Positions 7,202 to 16,683 of a stretch of DNA of 64,000 bases are shown piece after piece. The translations under genes were made by a program, and so were the position numbers. The stretch lies in assembly GCF_000688015.1 (NCBI RefSeq), contig NZ_JIAD01000001.1, forward strand, positions 2,170,001 to 2,234,000, written 5' to 3'. Source of the DNA: Eubacterium sp. AB3007 (lineage in GTDB: Bacteria; Bacillota; Clostridia; Peptostreptococcales; Anaerovoracaceae). The notes beneath the pieces are model-generated. The model was not told the DNA's origin. It did not search any database and was given only the letters and a program-made list of their open reading frames with translations. Positions within the stretch are counted from its first letter, which is position 1. Each line of letters opens with the position of its first letter.

Positions 7202-9286
7202 TTGAGAACAGTATTTGGTATTTTAAGAGACGATCTGCGGTCCATCGCCACACGCCCGTTCGTGCTGGTGGTGGCTTTTGGTATTGCGCTGTTGCCGTCC
7301 CTCTATGCCTGGGTGAACATCTATGCCAACAGCGATCCCTACGTCAACACCAGCGGCATCAAGATCGCGGTGGCGTCCAGAGACAAAGGCTATGAGCAGG
7401 ACGGCGAATATGTCAACAAGGCCAGTAACGTAATGGACAGCCTCCGAGATAACCATAAGATCGGTTGGCAGTTCCCCGGCGATGCGGAGAAGGCCATAGA
7501 AGGAGTCAAAGCAGGGGAGTATTATGGTGCGATCGTGTTTGAGGAGGACTTCACGTCCAGTATGTATCACCTGGAGGAGACTCTGGCCGCAGAAGAAGCG
7601 CCCATCACCTTCTACAGCAATGCCAAGAAAAACGGTGTAGCCTCCAAGATCACAGCCTCGGCAGCAAACAATGTGCTGGAGCAGATCAACACGGAATACC
7701 TGCGGACCGTATTTGGCATGCTCTTTCAGGATACAGGAGATCTGGCGGGGAAACTGGAGGACAGCAAGGCTGTGGACAAGATGCTGAACCAACTGTCGGA
7801 CACCAGGGACGCTCTGGGAGACTTCTCTTTGGCAATCAGCCAGTTTACGGACGCCAGTGGGACGCTCGGACGATCCTTGGAGGATGCGAAGACAGATCTG
7901 CGAAGCGCCCGCAGCCAGGGGAAGTCCGATGTGGCCAAGGCAAAGAAACGTTACGAAGAGACCAAGGCTGCGCTCCATACGATCGATCAGGAGATCGACA
8001 AAGAAAACATCAGACTGAAGGCGGCCATCGATGATCTGAAAAAGGCGCTGGATTCCATAGAGGGCGCCACAGCACCAGAGCGACAGAAACTAGCGGCAGA
8101 GGCGGCGGAGAAAAACGGCAAGATCCTGACGATACTGCAGGATCTACGGAAACTCATCCCGGAAAACGCGAAGACCATCGGAGCTCAACGGGCCGGGGAT
8201 TCTCTGGACCAGATGATCGCGTCCTCAGAGAAGATCCAGAAAGAACTCACACAAAGCCCTGTTCAGGAAGAGAACCTCACGAACGCAGCGGAGGAAATTG
8301 CGGTGCTGACGGCTTTGTACAAGGATCACCTGAAGCCGGGGCTCGCGCAGATGGTGTCGGATATCCAGACTGCGGTGAAGAACCTGCAGCCCCTTCTCAC
8401 TTCCGCAAGCGGTATGCTGGACGATATCTATCCTGTGATCGATGCAGCAGGGGATACCGTGAGCAGTCTGGATGGCTCACTTATTCAGCTGCAGGCAGTA
8501 CTCACCGCGCTGGAAAGTAAACTTAATGATGTAATTAGAGAAGTGAAGGCAGCGGACCAGGATGAACGGAAACAGAAACTTATTGACCTTCTGGGGGGAG
8601 ACCCAGACCGTTACGGCGAGTTTTTTGCTGATCTGGTAGGGGCAGAGACAGAGGAAATCTATGCGGTCGAAACCTACGGCACGGCCATGACGCCCTTCTA
8701 CACGGTCATTGCCCTGTGGGTCGGGGGTGTCATGCTCATCTCTGTACTGAAGACAGAGGTCAGGCGGCGTAAGTTCCCGGATGCCACAGAGAAACAGTGT
8801 TTCTTTGGCAGGTTACTGGTGTTTCTTCTGATCGGACAGGTCCAGGCGGCAATCATCATAGCGGGGGATATCCTTCTGCTCCATTGCCATCCCGCTCATC
8901 CATGGCTGATGTGGCTGGCAGCAGCGGTGATCAGCTTGACCTTTGTGACAGGGATCTATGCCCTGGCATCATCCCTGGGGGACATCGGCAAGGCCATCGT
9001 CTTTGTCGTATTGTTTATTCAGATTGCCGGCTCCGGAGGCACGTATCCCATCGAGGTGCTGCCGGAGATATTCAGCAAATTTTTCCGGTTCCTGCCCTTC
9101 CCTTATGCGGTCAATGCGGTGAGGGAGACGGTCATGGGCATGTATGAGAACGATCTCTGGATCTATCTGGTGGAGGTGCTTCTGTTCTTTGGTGTGGCCC
9201 TCCTGTTTGGGATGTATATGAAGAGGCCATTCGCTGGTGTGAGAGAGTTCCTGGAAGAGAAGCAGAAAGAGACGGGGGTGATGTAG
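7202..9286 (+). CDS. YhgE/Pip domain membrane protein, first copy
   Basis: This 694-residue protein is a YhgE/Pip-family membrane protein related to ABC-2-type permeases and to phage-infection protein Pip. It has one N-terminal helix (about residues 18-38), a long extracytoplasmic region of ~450 residues with extended coiled-coil stretches, and about five C-terminal helices from residue ~495. The start is TTG at 7202, supported by AGGAG at 7189-7193 and by alignment with the second copy (both begin with one helix after about 15 residues). An extended -10 TGTTAGAAT (7158-7166) lies just upstream. It heads a three-gene unit, with the next gene starting one base after the stop. Function is unknown; family members act in export or as phage receptors. 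Confidence 0.85.
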   Translation: MRTVFGILRDDLRSIATRPFVLVVAFGIALLPSLYAWVNIYANSDPYVNTSGIKIAVASRDKGYEQDGEYVNKASNVMDSLRDNHKIGWQFPGDAEKAIEGVKAGEYYGAIVFEEDFTSSMYHLEETLAAEEAPITFYSNAKKNGVASKITASAANNVLEQINTEYLRTVFGMLFQDTGDLAGKLEDSKAVDKMLNQLSDTRDALGDFSLAISQFTDASGTLGRSLEDAKTDLRSARSQGKSDVAKAKKRYEETKAALHTIDQEIDKENIRLKAAIDDLKKALDSIEGATAPERQKLAAEAAEKNGKILTILQDLRKLIPENAKTIGAQRAGDSLDQMIASSEKIQKELTQSPVQEENLTNAAEEIAVLTALYKDHLKPGLAQMVSDIQTAVKNLQPLLTSASGMLDDIYPVIDAAGDTVSSLDGSLIQLQAVLTALESKLNDVIREVKAADQDERKQKLIDLLGGDPDRYGEFFADLVGAETEEIYAVETYGTAMTPFYTVIALWVGGVMLISVLKTEVRRRKFPDATEKQCFFGRLLVFLLIGQVQAAIIIAGDILLLHCHPAHPWLMWLAAAVISLTFVTGIYALASSLGDIGKAIVFVVLFIQIAGSGGTYPIEVLPEIFSKFFRFLPFPYAVNAVRETVMGMYENDLWIYLVEVLLFFGVALLFGMYMKRPFAGVREFLEEKQKETGVM

Positions 9287-9287
9287 G

Positions 9288-9755
9288 ATGGAGAACAGAG
9301 TACATAACGACCGTTACCAGGCGCTGCGTCATGAGCTGGAGAGCAATGCGTGGCAGCTTCATCACAGAAACAAACAGCGGATCAAGGCGGGAATCATAAG
9401 CCTGCTCGTGCTTCCGTTTGTCCTATGTTTTGTTCGCTGGGTCACGGAAAGCGACAAGATCGTGTTCATGTTGATCTGGATCCTCTTGCTGTTCATCATC
9501 TGTTGTTACCTGATCGGCGTGGGCTATCTGGATGATTGGCTCCAGAAGATCCTGGGGGAAATGACCGGTGAGGAGGAGTCATTCGACAGCCTGCTGGCAG
9601 ACCCGGATGAGGTGAAAGCTGAGATGAAGGAGAAGTTGAGAGAGCGGATCGAGGCGCGGGCCAAGGGGGCTCCAGTTGGGGAGTCCCAGAACGCAGCAGC
9701 TGTCTCGCAGGACCTCGAGGGAGAGAACCTGTCAGAGGAAGGGGGCTGCGAATGA
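9288..9755 (+). CDS. small two-helix membrane protein between YhgE/Pip genes
   Basis: I do not recognise this 155-residue protein by family. It has a basic N-terminal segment, two adjacent transmembrane helices (about residues 34-53 and 60-80) and an acidic, coiled-coil-prone cytoplasmic tail rich in Glu and Lys. The ATG at 9288 lies one base after the stop of the first YhgE/Pip gene and follows GGGGGTG. Its own stop overlaps the next start as ATGA at 9752-9755. Such tight coupling suggests the three proteins are made in fixed ratio and form one complex. A regulatory or assembly subunit of the YhgE/Pip pair is the simplest guess. Confidence 0.7.
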   Translation: MENRVHNDRYQALRHELESNAWQLHHRNKQRIKAGIISLLVLPFVLCFVRWVTESDKIVFMLIWILLLFIICCYLIGVGYLDDWLQKILGEMTGEEESFDSLLADPDEVKAEMKEKLRERIEARAKGAPVGESQNAAAVSQDLEGENLSEEGGCE

Positions 9756-11893
9756 GGAGCATATGGAACATCGTCAGGCAGGACTTCCGCGGACTTACAG
9801 GAAGCGTGGTAGGTATTGTGATCCTGGTGGGGCTTATCGTCGTGCCTTGTCTGTTTGCATGGTTCAACATCTTCTCCAACTGGGCGCCCTTTGCAGAGAG
9901 CGCAACGGGGCGTGTCCCGGTTGCCGTGGCCAGTGAGGATGAAGGCGTGACCATGTTGGGCCTTAAGATCAACGTGGGAGATAAATTCCTGGATGCCATC
10001 GCCGGAAATAATCAGATCAAGTGGGTGCAGGTGTCCGGCGAGAAGGAAGCCAGAAAGGGGGTTCGCGCCGGGGATTACTATGCGGCTATCGTAGTACCGA
10101 AAGGCTTCAGTGCGGATGTCATGAGTTTTTCCACCGGAACGCTGCATCACCCCAGGATCCACTATATTGTCAACGAGAAGATGAATGCCATCGCTCCGCG
10201 GATCACAGACAGCGTCCGCGCCACCATGCAGGAGGAGATCGACGCGGCGTTCGTGGAGACCCTTGGAAAATTTGCTGCGGAAGGACTGGCAGTGGCGGAT
10301 GCGGCCGGGTTTGACCCACAGAAGATGTTCTCTGATATGGGGAAAGAGATGGAGACGCTCAGTGCGGATCTGGCGACCACGGTCGTTCTGGTGAAGGGAG
10401 CGGCCGGTCTGTCGGATGCCGCAGAGGAACTGCTGAAGGCCTCGGATACATTGCTGGACAGTACAGAGGACACGCTGGCAGAGAGCGAGGGGGTACTGAA
10501 GTCATCAGAGAAGAAAGTTCCGAAATCCGCAGACACAAAGCCAGTGACCGACGCCATACAGAAGGAGGCGGATCTTCTGACAGAGGATATGGACAGGCTG
10601 TCTGCTGATCTGAAAAAGGCACGTACCGATCTGAACAGTTACAATCAGTTTGTGGAGACGGATCTCGCCAGAAGGAAGACGCTGGTCGATAGCATGAGCT
10701 CCTCGGTGGACAAGATGGAGAGGCAGCTGAGAGACCTGAACCTTACGGGGCTGGCGGATCGGTTCGCCAGAGTGGCGGACAAACTTGAGTCTGCCTCAGA
10801 CAGTTTGGGAAACCTGACAAAGGCCGATGAGGCCTCCTGGGCCGCCACACAGAAGAAGATCGACGATCTTCTGGCAGATCTCGAAGAGACCAGAGGCCGG
10901 GTGAACAAGATCTCCGGTGATATGGGGCGGGATCTGGATGGGAAACTGAATAGATCTCTGGCGGATGCCCGCGCCGCCATTGCCGGCGTGCGTAAGTCTT
11001 TGTCCGGAGTCTATGGAGATCTGGGCAGTCTGGAAGAGGTTTTGAGTGGATCGGAAAAATCGCTCAGGACGCTGGAAGACGGATTGGGGCAGACCGTAGA
11101 GACACTGTCCTCTCTGCAAAACGGATGTCTGACACTGGGCAGAATGTTCGACCGGCTGGCAAACAGCGGCAAGTTGAAGGATATGAACAATCTTCTGGTG
11201 GACGACGCTGAGGCGATCGCGAAGAACCTGGCCAGACCCATCCGGATGGAAACAAAGATCATCTATCCAGTGGAGCATTTCGGCTCAGTCATGGCATCTT
11301 TCTATACGACCGTGGCCCTGTGGATCGGAGCGCTGCTGGCGACACTGCTGATCAGCTCCAAGGTCAATCGGCGTGAGGAAGAGGAGGAACCGAGGTTGTA
11401 TCAACGGTTCTTTGGAAGATTCAGGTTGTTCATGATGATCGGGATCTGCCAGGCGCTGCTGGTCACCGTGGGAGAGTTATTATACGTGGGGATCGACTGT
11501 GTCCATCCGTGGCTGTATGTTCTGGCGGCAGCGGTGATCAGCGTAGTGTTCTGCGCCATCATCTACTCTATACACTATGTGCTGGGGAAGATGGGGCTGG
11601 CGCTCTGCGTTGTGATCATGGTGGTCCAGGTGGCAGGGGGCGGAGGCACCTTCCCGGTAGAAGTGGTGCCCAGGCCCTTCCAGATTCTATATCCGTTCAT
11701 GCCGTTTCACTATGCCATGGATGCCATGAGGGAGTGCATAGCTGGAATGTACGGCACATATTATATCCGTTGCCTGGGAACACTGCTTCTGTTCGCGGCC
11801 GGATGCTTTGGGATGGCATTTCTGCTGTACCGGCCGCTCCATAAGCTCATGGAGAAGATGGAGTCCAGCATGGAAGAAAGCGGGATCATGTGA
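9752..11893 (+). CDS. YhgE/Pip domain membrane protein, second copy
   Basis: This 713-residue paralogue of the first copy has the same plan: one N-terminal helix (about residues 15-38), a long external region with amphipathic coiled-coil repeats, and about five C-terminal helices from residue ~505 including a glycine-rich VQVAGGGGTFPVEVVP loop. The first copy has the matching block IQIAGSGGTYPIEVLP, which shows common descent. The start codon overlaps the preceding stop (ATGA), which points to translational coupling. The pairing of two related permease-like subunits suggests a heteromer, but the substrate is unknown. No terminator with a T-run is seen directly after the gene; an 11-bp hairpin lies 16 bp downstream. 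Confidence 0.85.
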   Translation: MRSIWNIVRQDFRGLTGSVVGIVILVGLIVVPCLFAWFNIFSNWAPFAESATGRVPVAVASEDEGVTMLGLKINVGDKFLDAIAGNNQIKWVQVSGEKEARKGVRAGDYYAAIVVPKGFSADVMSFSTGTLHHPRIHYIVNEKMNAIAPRITDSVRATMQEEIDAAFVETLGKFAAEGLAVADAAGFDPQKMFSDMGKEMETLSADLATTVVLVKGAAGLSDAAEELLKASDTLLDSTEDTLAESEGVLKSSEKKVPKSADTKPVTDAIQKEADLLTEDMDRLSADLKKARTDLNSYNQFVETDLARRKTLVDSMSSSVDKMERQLRDLNLTGLADRFARVADKLESASDSLGNLTKADEASWAATQKKIDDLLADLEETRGRVNKISGDMGRDLDGKLNRSLADARAAIAGVRKSLSGVYGDLGSLEEVLSGSEKSLRTLEDGLGQTVETLSSLQNGCLTLGRMFDRLANSGKLKDMNNLLVDDAEAIAKNLARPIRMETKIIYPVEHFGSVMASFYTTVALWIGALLATLLISSKVNRREEEEEPRLYQRFFGRFRLFMMIGICQALLVTVGELLYVGIDCVHPWLYVLAAAVISVVFCAIIYSIHYVLGKMGLALCVVIMVVQVAGGGGTFPVEVVPRPFQILYPFMPFHYAMDAMRECIAGMYGTYYIRCLGTLLLFAAGCFGMAFLLYRPLHKLMEKMESSMEESGIM

Positions 11894-11909
11894 TCGATAT
11901 ATAGATTCG

Positions 11910-11959
11910 GTGTTGAACGCGAGATCGATGGATCTTCAGGAAAGTCTTGCGTTCAACAC
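11910..11959. repeat. perfect 11-bp inverted repeat before the permease operon
   Basis: GTGTTGAACGC (11910-11920) pairs with GCGTTCAACAC (11949-11959). The 28-nt loop contains a second small stem, AGATC/GATCT. There is no T-run, so it could be a leader structure or operator for the operon that begins at 12032. Confidence 0.6.
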
Positions 11960-12031
11960 TTCAATCAACACCTCCTTCAACCTCTGGTCAGTATGATAAA
12001 GACAGAGATAGTTTATAAGGAGGTTTTGTTT

Positions 12032-13426
12032 ATGAGTGAGAAAAACAAAGTACAAAATCTAACTACTGAAAAAACCGATTTCAAACGTGAGATCGGTGTA
12101 TTCGGAGGAGTCAGCATCATCGTGGGTATCACGATCGGATCCGGTATCTTCTATCTGGGATCCTACGTTATGGAAAGAACCGGAATGAATGAGGGTCTGT
12201 CCCTCCTGTGCTGGCTGATCGCAGGTCTCATCTCGCTGTTCGCAGGACTATGTTATGCGGAACTTGGCGCTTCCATCCCCAGAGCTGGTGGGCGTGTTGT
12301 CTATCTGAACGAGGCATACCATCCGGTATTCGGGTTTATGGCCGGGTTTACCGATTGGCTGATAGGTGGTCCGGGATCGATCGCGGCTGTATCGATCGCG
12401 TTGATGACCGTGATCAAGTCTTTTGTTGATATCAGCGATACCGGGATCAAGGTTGCGGCGATCGTACTGATCGTCGGGGCGACCATCTACAACCTGATCG
12501 GTGTCAAGGTGGCATCCAGGATCCAGGATGTATTCTTTGTCGCCAAAATCATCCCTATCGTGCTGATCATCCTGGCGGCGGTATTTGCCGGAAAAGCAAC
12601 GCCGGAGTTGTCTTTTGCCGGTGTCTCTGCCTATGCGGTAGATAACAACACGAGCGTGGTCGGCATGATCGCCATCGCCATCGTCGCCTCCCTGTGGGCC
12701 TACGAAGGCTGGTCCAACCTGAATACCGTAGCCGAGGAGATCAAGAACCCGAAGAGAAACCTGCCACTGGCGCTGATCATTGGAATCGGCGGACTGACAC
12801 TGGTATACGTGCTCTTCAATTTCGCCATCTTCAGAGGATTGGATCATTCTGAGATCGTAAACATGATCGAGAGCGGAGATCTATACCTGGGAACTGCCGT
12901 TGCGAAGAAAGTCATCGGCCCTGCGGGCGCGATCCTGGTATCCGTTGGCATGGCTCTGTCCATGTTCGGTTCCATGAACGGCATGATCCTGGCGCAGCCG
13001 AGGATGTACTATGCGATGGCAGAAGAGGGTCATTTCTTTAAGTCTTTCGCCAAGCTGCACCCGGTGCACAAAGTCCCGACGGTTCCAATCATCGTGCAGT
13101 GTGTACTGTCCGTCATTCTGGTCTGCCTGCGGAACCTGGATCAACTGACCAATCTGGTGGTCCTTTCCGTCATGCTGTTCAACGTGCTGGTGATCATGGC
13201 CGTGCCTATTCTGCGCCGGAAGTACCCGGATATTGAGAGGCCATACAAGGTCTGGTTCTATCCTGTATCCGTCATCCTGGTAGCGGCGATCTTCATTGGG
13301 CTTTTCGTCCAGGGCGCCGTCGAAGATCCGATCAATGGATTCGTCGGATTCATAGTACCGATAGTCGGTGCCATCGTATACTTTATCTTTGATAAGAAAA
13401 ACAAGAAAGAAGCTAGTAATGAGTAA
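12032..13426 (+). CDS. APC family amino acid permease
   Basis: This 464-residue protein is an amino acid-polyamine-organocation (APC) permease with twelve predicted helices. The first helix contains the substrate-binding GITIGSGIFYLGSYV glycine signature. WAYEGWSNLNTVAEEIKNPKRNLP in the middle is typical of the LAT/SteT-like branch, which often exchanges neutral amino acids. The start ATG at 12032 follows AAGGAGG (12017-12023) with 8-nt spacing, so the upstream in-frame ATG at 11993 is unlikely. The next gene starts inside this one (13419), giving an 8-bp overlap. It heads an operon with two amidohydrolases and a SARP-like regulator, suggesting uptake of an amino acid or amide-containing compound that is then hydrolysed. 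Confidence 0.9.
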   Translation: MSEKNKVQNLTTEKTDFKREIGVFGGVSIIVGITIGSGIFYLGSYVMERTGMNEGLSLLCWLIAGLISLFAGLCYAELGASIPRAGGRVVYLNEAYHPVFGFMAGFTDWLIGGPGSIAAVSIALMTVIKSFVDISDTGIKVAAIVLIVGATIYNLIGVKVASRIQDVFFVAKIIPIVLIILAAVFAGKATPELSFAGVSAYAVDNNTSVVGMIAIAIVASLWAYEGWSNLNTVAEEIKNPKRNLPLALIIGIGGLTLVYVLFNFAIFRGLDHSEIVNMIESGDLYLGTAVAKKVIGPAGAILVSVGMALSMFGSMNGMILAQPRMYYAMAEEGHFFKSFAKLHPVHKVPTVPIIVQCVLSVILVCLRNLDQLTNLVVLSVMLFNVLVIMAVPILRRKYPDIERPYKVWFYPVSVILVAAIFIGLFVQGAVEDPINGFVGFIVPIVGAIVYFIFDKKNKKEASNE

Positions 13427-15038
13427 GATTTTGTTCAATGGAAAGGTATATTTAGACCGTGGGGAGTTCCGTGAGGCACTCCTGATCGAGGGGGACCGGA
13501 TCCAGGCCGTCGGCAGCAACGAGGAGATCCGCGCGCTGGCCAGTTCAGATACAGAGTTCATCGACTGTGAAGGCCGTACAGTGATCCCGGGGCTCAACGA
13601 TTCCCATATGCACTTCATGCAGTTCGGAGAGACCAGAAACCAGGCCATGATCGAGGACGTGACCTCCATCGATGAGATGATTGAGGTCTGCAAGAGGTTT
13701 GCGAATGAGCATCCGCAAAGCGTGAAAGACGGGATCCATGCCATCGGCTGGAACCAGGACAACTTCAGGGATTCCGACAGACTACCGGATCGTCATGACC
13801 TGGACAAGATTAGTACGGATATCCCCATCGTGTTGGAGCGCGTCTGCGGTCATATTGTATCCACCAACTCTAAGCTGATCAGCATGCTGGATATGAGCGT
13901 ATTCAAGGAAGAGGATTATATGGTCGGTGAAGATGGAGAGCCGAATGGGATCTTCAAGGGGAACGGTACCAATTTGGCCAAGAAGATCGTTCCGGATTTC
14001 TCCATGGAAGAACGCTACCGCATCATGCTTGAGGCCATGGATTATGCCGCGGCCCACGGACTGACCAGTGTGCAGAGCAACGACATCGGCACCACCTTCA
14101 TGGACGGACCGGCGGCTTTCGATCTGCTGCACCGTATCTACGACAGCGGGAAGGCCAAGGTCAGATACCGCCATCAGGTATGCTTCAACGATTTCGAGGC
14201 TTTTCAGGACTATATCGAGAACGGTGAGTTTGCGCACAAAGAAGAGCTCTACCCGGAAGGTTCCTGGCTGACGCTGGGGCCCCTGAAGCTCTTCAAGGAC
14301 GGAAGCCTGGGGGCGCGGACGGCTCTGGTTTCCGGTGGGTATGTCGATGACCGCGACAATCACGGGTTGGAATGGATGTCGAACGAGGATATGGACCGGT
14401 ACTGCGCCCTTGCCGCAAAACACGGTCTGCAGGTCGTGACACACGCCATCGGAGACGAAGCACTGAGCCGTACCATCGACAGTTATGAGAAGGCCTTCGT
14501 GGATGGGAAAAACAAACTTCGCCATGTACTAAACCACGTGCAGATCACAGATCCGGCGCTGATTAAGAGGATTGCGGATCTGGACATTCTGACCTCCGTG
14601 CAGCCCATCTTCCTGGACTATGACATGAGGATCCTGAACGACCTGCTGGGCGAGGAGCTGGGGGCAACCTCCTATGCGTGGAAGTCTCTCAGCGAGGCGG
14701 GCGTGCATGTCTCCTACGGGACAGACTGTCCGGTCGAGGACTGCAATCCATTCCCGAACATCTATTGCGCGGTGACCCGGAAGAACAAAGCCGGGAGCCC
14801 AGAGGGCGGATTCAACCCCCAGGAGTGCGTGGATGTGGAAACGGCGATCGACGCATATACGACAGGCAGCGCATACAACGAATTCATGGAAGAAGAGAAG
14901 GGAAGACTCAGAGCCGGTTTCTATGCGGATCTGGTGGTTCTCGACAAAGACATCTTTACCGTTGACCCAGAGGAGATCAGTAGCATCCTACCGGTTCTGA
15001 CCATGGTCGGCGGAAGAATTGTCTACAGAAGAGCATGA
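13419..15038 (+). CDS. amidohydrolase family protein (YtcJ type), first copy
   Basis: This 539-residue cytoplasmic enzyme belongs to the amidohydrolase_3/YtcJ group of metal-dependent hydrolases. The metal-binding HMH sits at residues 63-65 within PGLNDSHMHF. Other family blocks are GPLKLFKDGSLGARTA, VTHAIGDEAL and the late aspartate in SYGTDCPVED. The ATG at 13419 overlaps the end of the permease gene, and the upstream in-frame ATG would lie inside it. Where relatives have a typical R-x-x-IEH block, this protein has LNHVQI, so the substrate pocket may be atypical. YtcJ-type enzymes act on N-substituted amides or cyclic amides, and the real substrate is unknown. The operon context points to a compound imported by the adjacent permease. 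Confidence 0.87.
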   Translation: MSKILFNGKVYLDRGEFREALLIEGDRIQAVGSNEEIRALASSDTEFIDCEGRTVIPGLNDSHMHFMQFGETRNQAMIEDVTSIDEMIEVCKRFANEHPQSVKDGIHAIGWNQDNFRDSDRLPDRHDLDKISTDIPIVLERVCGHIVSTNSKLISMLDMSVFKEEDYMVGEDGEPNGIFKGNGTNLAKKIVPDFSMEERYRIMLEAMDYAAAHGLTSVQSNDIGTTFMDGPAAFDLLHRIYDSGKAKVRYRHQVCFNDFEAFQDYIENGEFAHKEELYPEGSWLTLGPLKLFKDGSLGARTALVSGGYVDDRDNHGLEWMSNEDMDRYCALAAKHGLQVVTHAIGDEALSRTIDSYEKAFVDGKNKLRHVLNHVQITDPALIKRIADLDILTSVQPIFLDYDMRILNDLLGEELGATSYAWKSLSEAGVHVSYGTDCPVEDCNPFPNIYCAVTRKNKAGSPEGGFNPQECVDVETAIDAYTTGSAYNEFMEEEKGRLRAGFYADLVVLDKDIFTVDPEEISSILPVLTMVGGRIVYRRA

Positions 15039-15057
15039 TTCTACTTTTCAAAATAGT

Positions 15058-15113
15058 GACGCCAAAACCGCTCGAGCTGGACCATATGGAACCGGTGAGG
15101 GCGGTTTGGTGTT
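15058..15113. repeat. imperfect hairpin between the two amidohydrolase genes
   Basis: GCCAAAACCGC (15061-15071) pairs with GCGGTTTGGT (15101-15110) with one bulged A. The internal loop includes the palindrome CCATATGG. There is no T-run, so it may affect mRNA processing or expression ratio rather than end transcription. Confidence 0.45.
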
Positions 15114-15141
15114 ATACTTAAGGGCAAAGGAGAAGAGGAGA

Positions 15142-16683
15142 ATGGCAGAAAGAACGATTATCAAGAATGCACATTGTATGACCATGGATCATGGAAGTAG
15201 GGCAGAGTGGATCAGTATCCGGGGAGACCGGATCGAGGCGATCGGAAACGGAGATGCGTATAAAGCCCTGGCGAGTGCGGAAGACACAGTCCTCGATGCC
15301 AGAGGTAATACCGTATTGCCCGGGTTTATCGACAACCATTTCCATTTGTTGACCGGGGCTTTGGCCAAGGAAGAAGTGGACCTGTCGTCTTGCAGAAGTG
15401 TTGAGGAAGTCTGCGAGACCATTCGGCAGTCTGCCGGTGACCGTGAGGCGATCATCGGGTATGGGCTGTCTGAAGACAGGATGGAGGAGCGACGATATCC
15501 AACCCGGGTGGAACTGGACAGGTGCTGTGACGATCATCCAGTGGTGATCTACTCTTTGGATTATCATACGCTGATCCTGAACACATACGCTATTCTTTAC
15601 TACAAAGTCCCGTTTGCTCTTCCGGGTGTGGAACTGGATCACAAGGGTATGCCGACCGGCATCTTCCGCGAACGGGCTGGCGGGCAATTGGATTACTATA
15701 TCTGTGAGCATTTCACAGATGGAGATTATCAAGAAGCAATCGAGAAGTTTCTTCCTGACGTGTTTGCTAGTGGTATCACGACAACGGCAGCCATGGAAGG
15801 CCGAAACTGTGGGAACGGAAACGGCAGGGAGTCTCAGTGCGAGTTTCTGGTTCGCCGTGAGGCTGAGTATCCTCTATCGATGGAACTTTTCTATCAAACA
15901 ACCGATATTGATCTGGTTCTGAGCCATGGGCTCAGGAGAATCGGGGGCGCTCTCTATCTGGACGGCACACTCGGCAGCTGGAGCGCGGCGCTTACGGAGG
16001 ATTATGCTGATCGTCCCGGGAAACGGGGAAGGGTATTCTATACACAGGAGTTCCTGAATGATTTTGTTCTGCACTGCTGTGAGCAAGGGCTTCAGATTGG
16101 TTTTGATGCGATCGGGGACGTGGCGATCGACGCTGCGCTGACGGCCATAGAATCTGCCTCGGATAAGTTTGATGTCAGGAGTATGCGACACCGCATCGAA
16201 CACGGGGATCTTCTGAGGACAGATCAAATGCGAAAGGCAGCGGACCTAGGCGTAGTTTTCTCGGTGCAGCCATCTTACGAGGCTCACTGGGGTTATCCGG
16301 GCGGGATGAAGGAACGCAGATTGGGGCATCGGTATGGGCAGACCCTGCAGCTTCGGAAAATGCTAGACAGCGGGATCCTGCTCTGCGGAGGTTCGGATCA
16401 TCCAACGACGTCGCTGAATCCGATGGCAGGTGTCCAGGCGGCTGTCCTGCACCCGGTGGAGGCGAACCGCATCAAACTCGAGGAAGCGCTGGAGTTATAT
16501 ACGATCAAGGGCGCATATGCTTTGTTTCTGGAAGAGGACCGCGGAAGTCTGACGCCGGGGAAACGTGCGGATGTGGTGATATTGGACCGGGACATTGAGA
16601 CCTGCCCTATGGAGACTCTGGCGCAGAGCAAGCCTGTCATGACTGTGAAGGATGGAACGATACTGTATGATAGGGGGTTATGA
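15142..16683 (+). CDS. amidohydrolase family protein (YtcJ type), second copy
   Basis: This 513-residue enzyme is a second, diverged YtcJ-type amidohydrolase. The HFH metal motif is at residues 66-68 in PGFIDNHFHLL. It keeps LDGTLGSWSAAL, FDAIGDVAIDAAL, the complete RHRIEHGDLL and GGSDHPTTSLNP blocks, so it looks more canonical than its neighbour. The ATG at 15142 follows AGAGGAG, and the extended frame further upstream lacks family similarity. Its stop overlaps the start of the regulator gene (ATGA). Two distinct hydrolases in one operon suggest sequential cleavage of one compound or two related substrates. Which bonds are cut cannot be told from sequence. Confidence 0.87.
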   Translation: MAERTIIKNAHCMTMDHGSRAEWISIRGDRIEAIGNGDAYKALASAEDTVLDARGNTVLPGFIDNHFHLLTGALAKEEVDLSSCRSVEEVCETIRQSAGDREAIIGYGLSEDRMEERRYPTRVELDRCCDDHPVVIYSLDYHTLILNTYAILYYKVPFALPGVELDHKGMPTGIFRERAGGQLDYYICEHFTDGDYQEAIEKFLPDVFASGITTTAAMEGRNCGNGNGRESQCEFLVRREAEYPLSMELFYQTTDIDLVLSHGLRRIGGALYLDGTLGSWSAALTEDYADRPGKRGRVFYTQEFLNDFVLHCCEQGLQIGFDAIGDVAIDAALTAIESASDKFDVRSMRHRIEHGDLLRTDQMRKAADLGVVFSVQPSYEAHWGYPGGMKERRLGHRYGQTLQLRKMLDSGILLCGGSDHPTTSLNPMAGVQAAVLHPVEANRIKLEEALELYTIKGAYALFLEEDRGSLTPGKRADVVILDRDIETCPMETLAQSKPVMTVKDGTILYDRGL

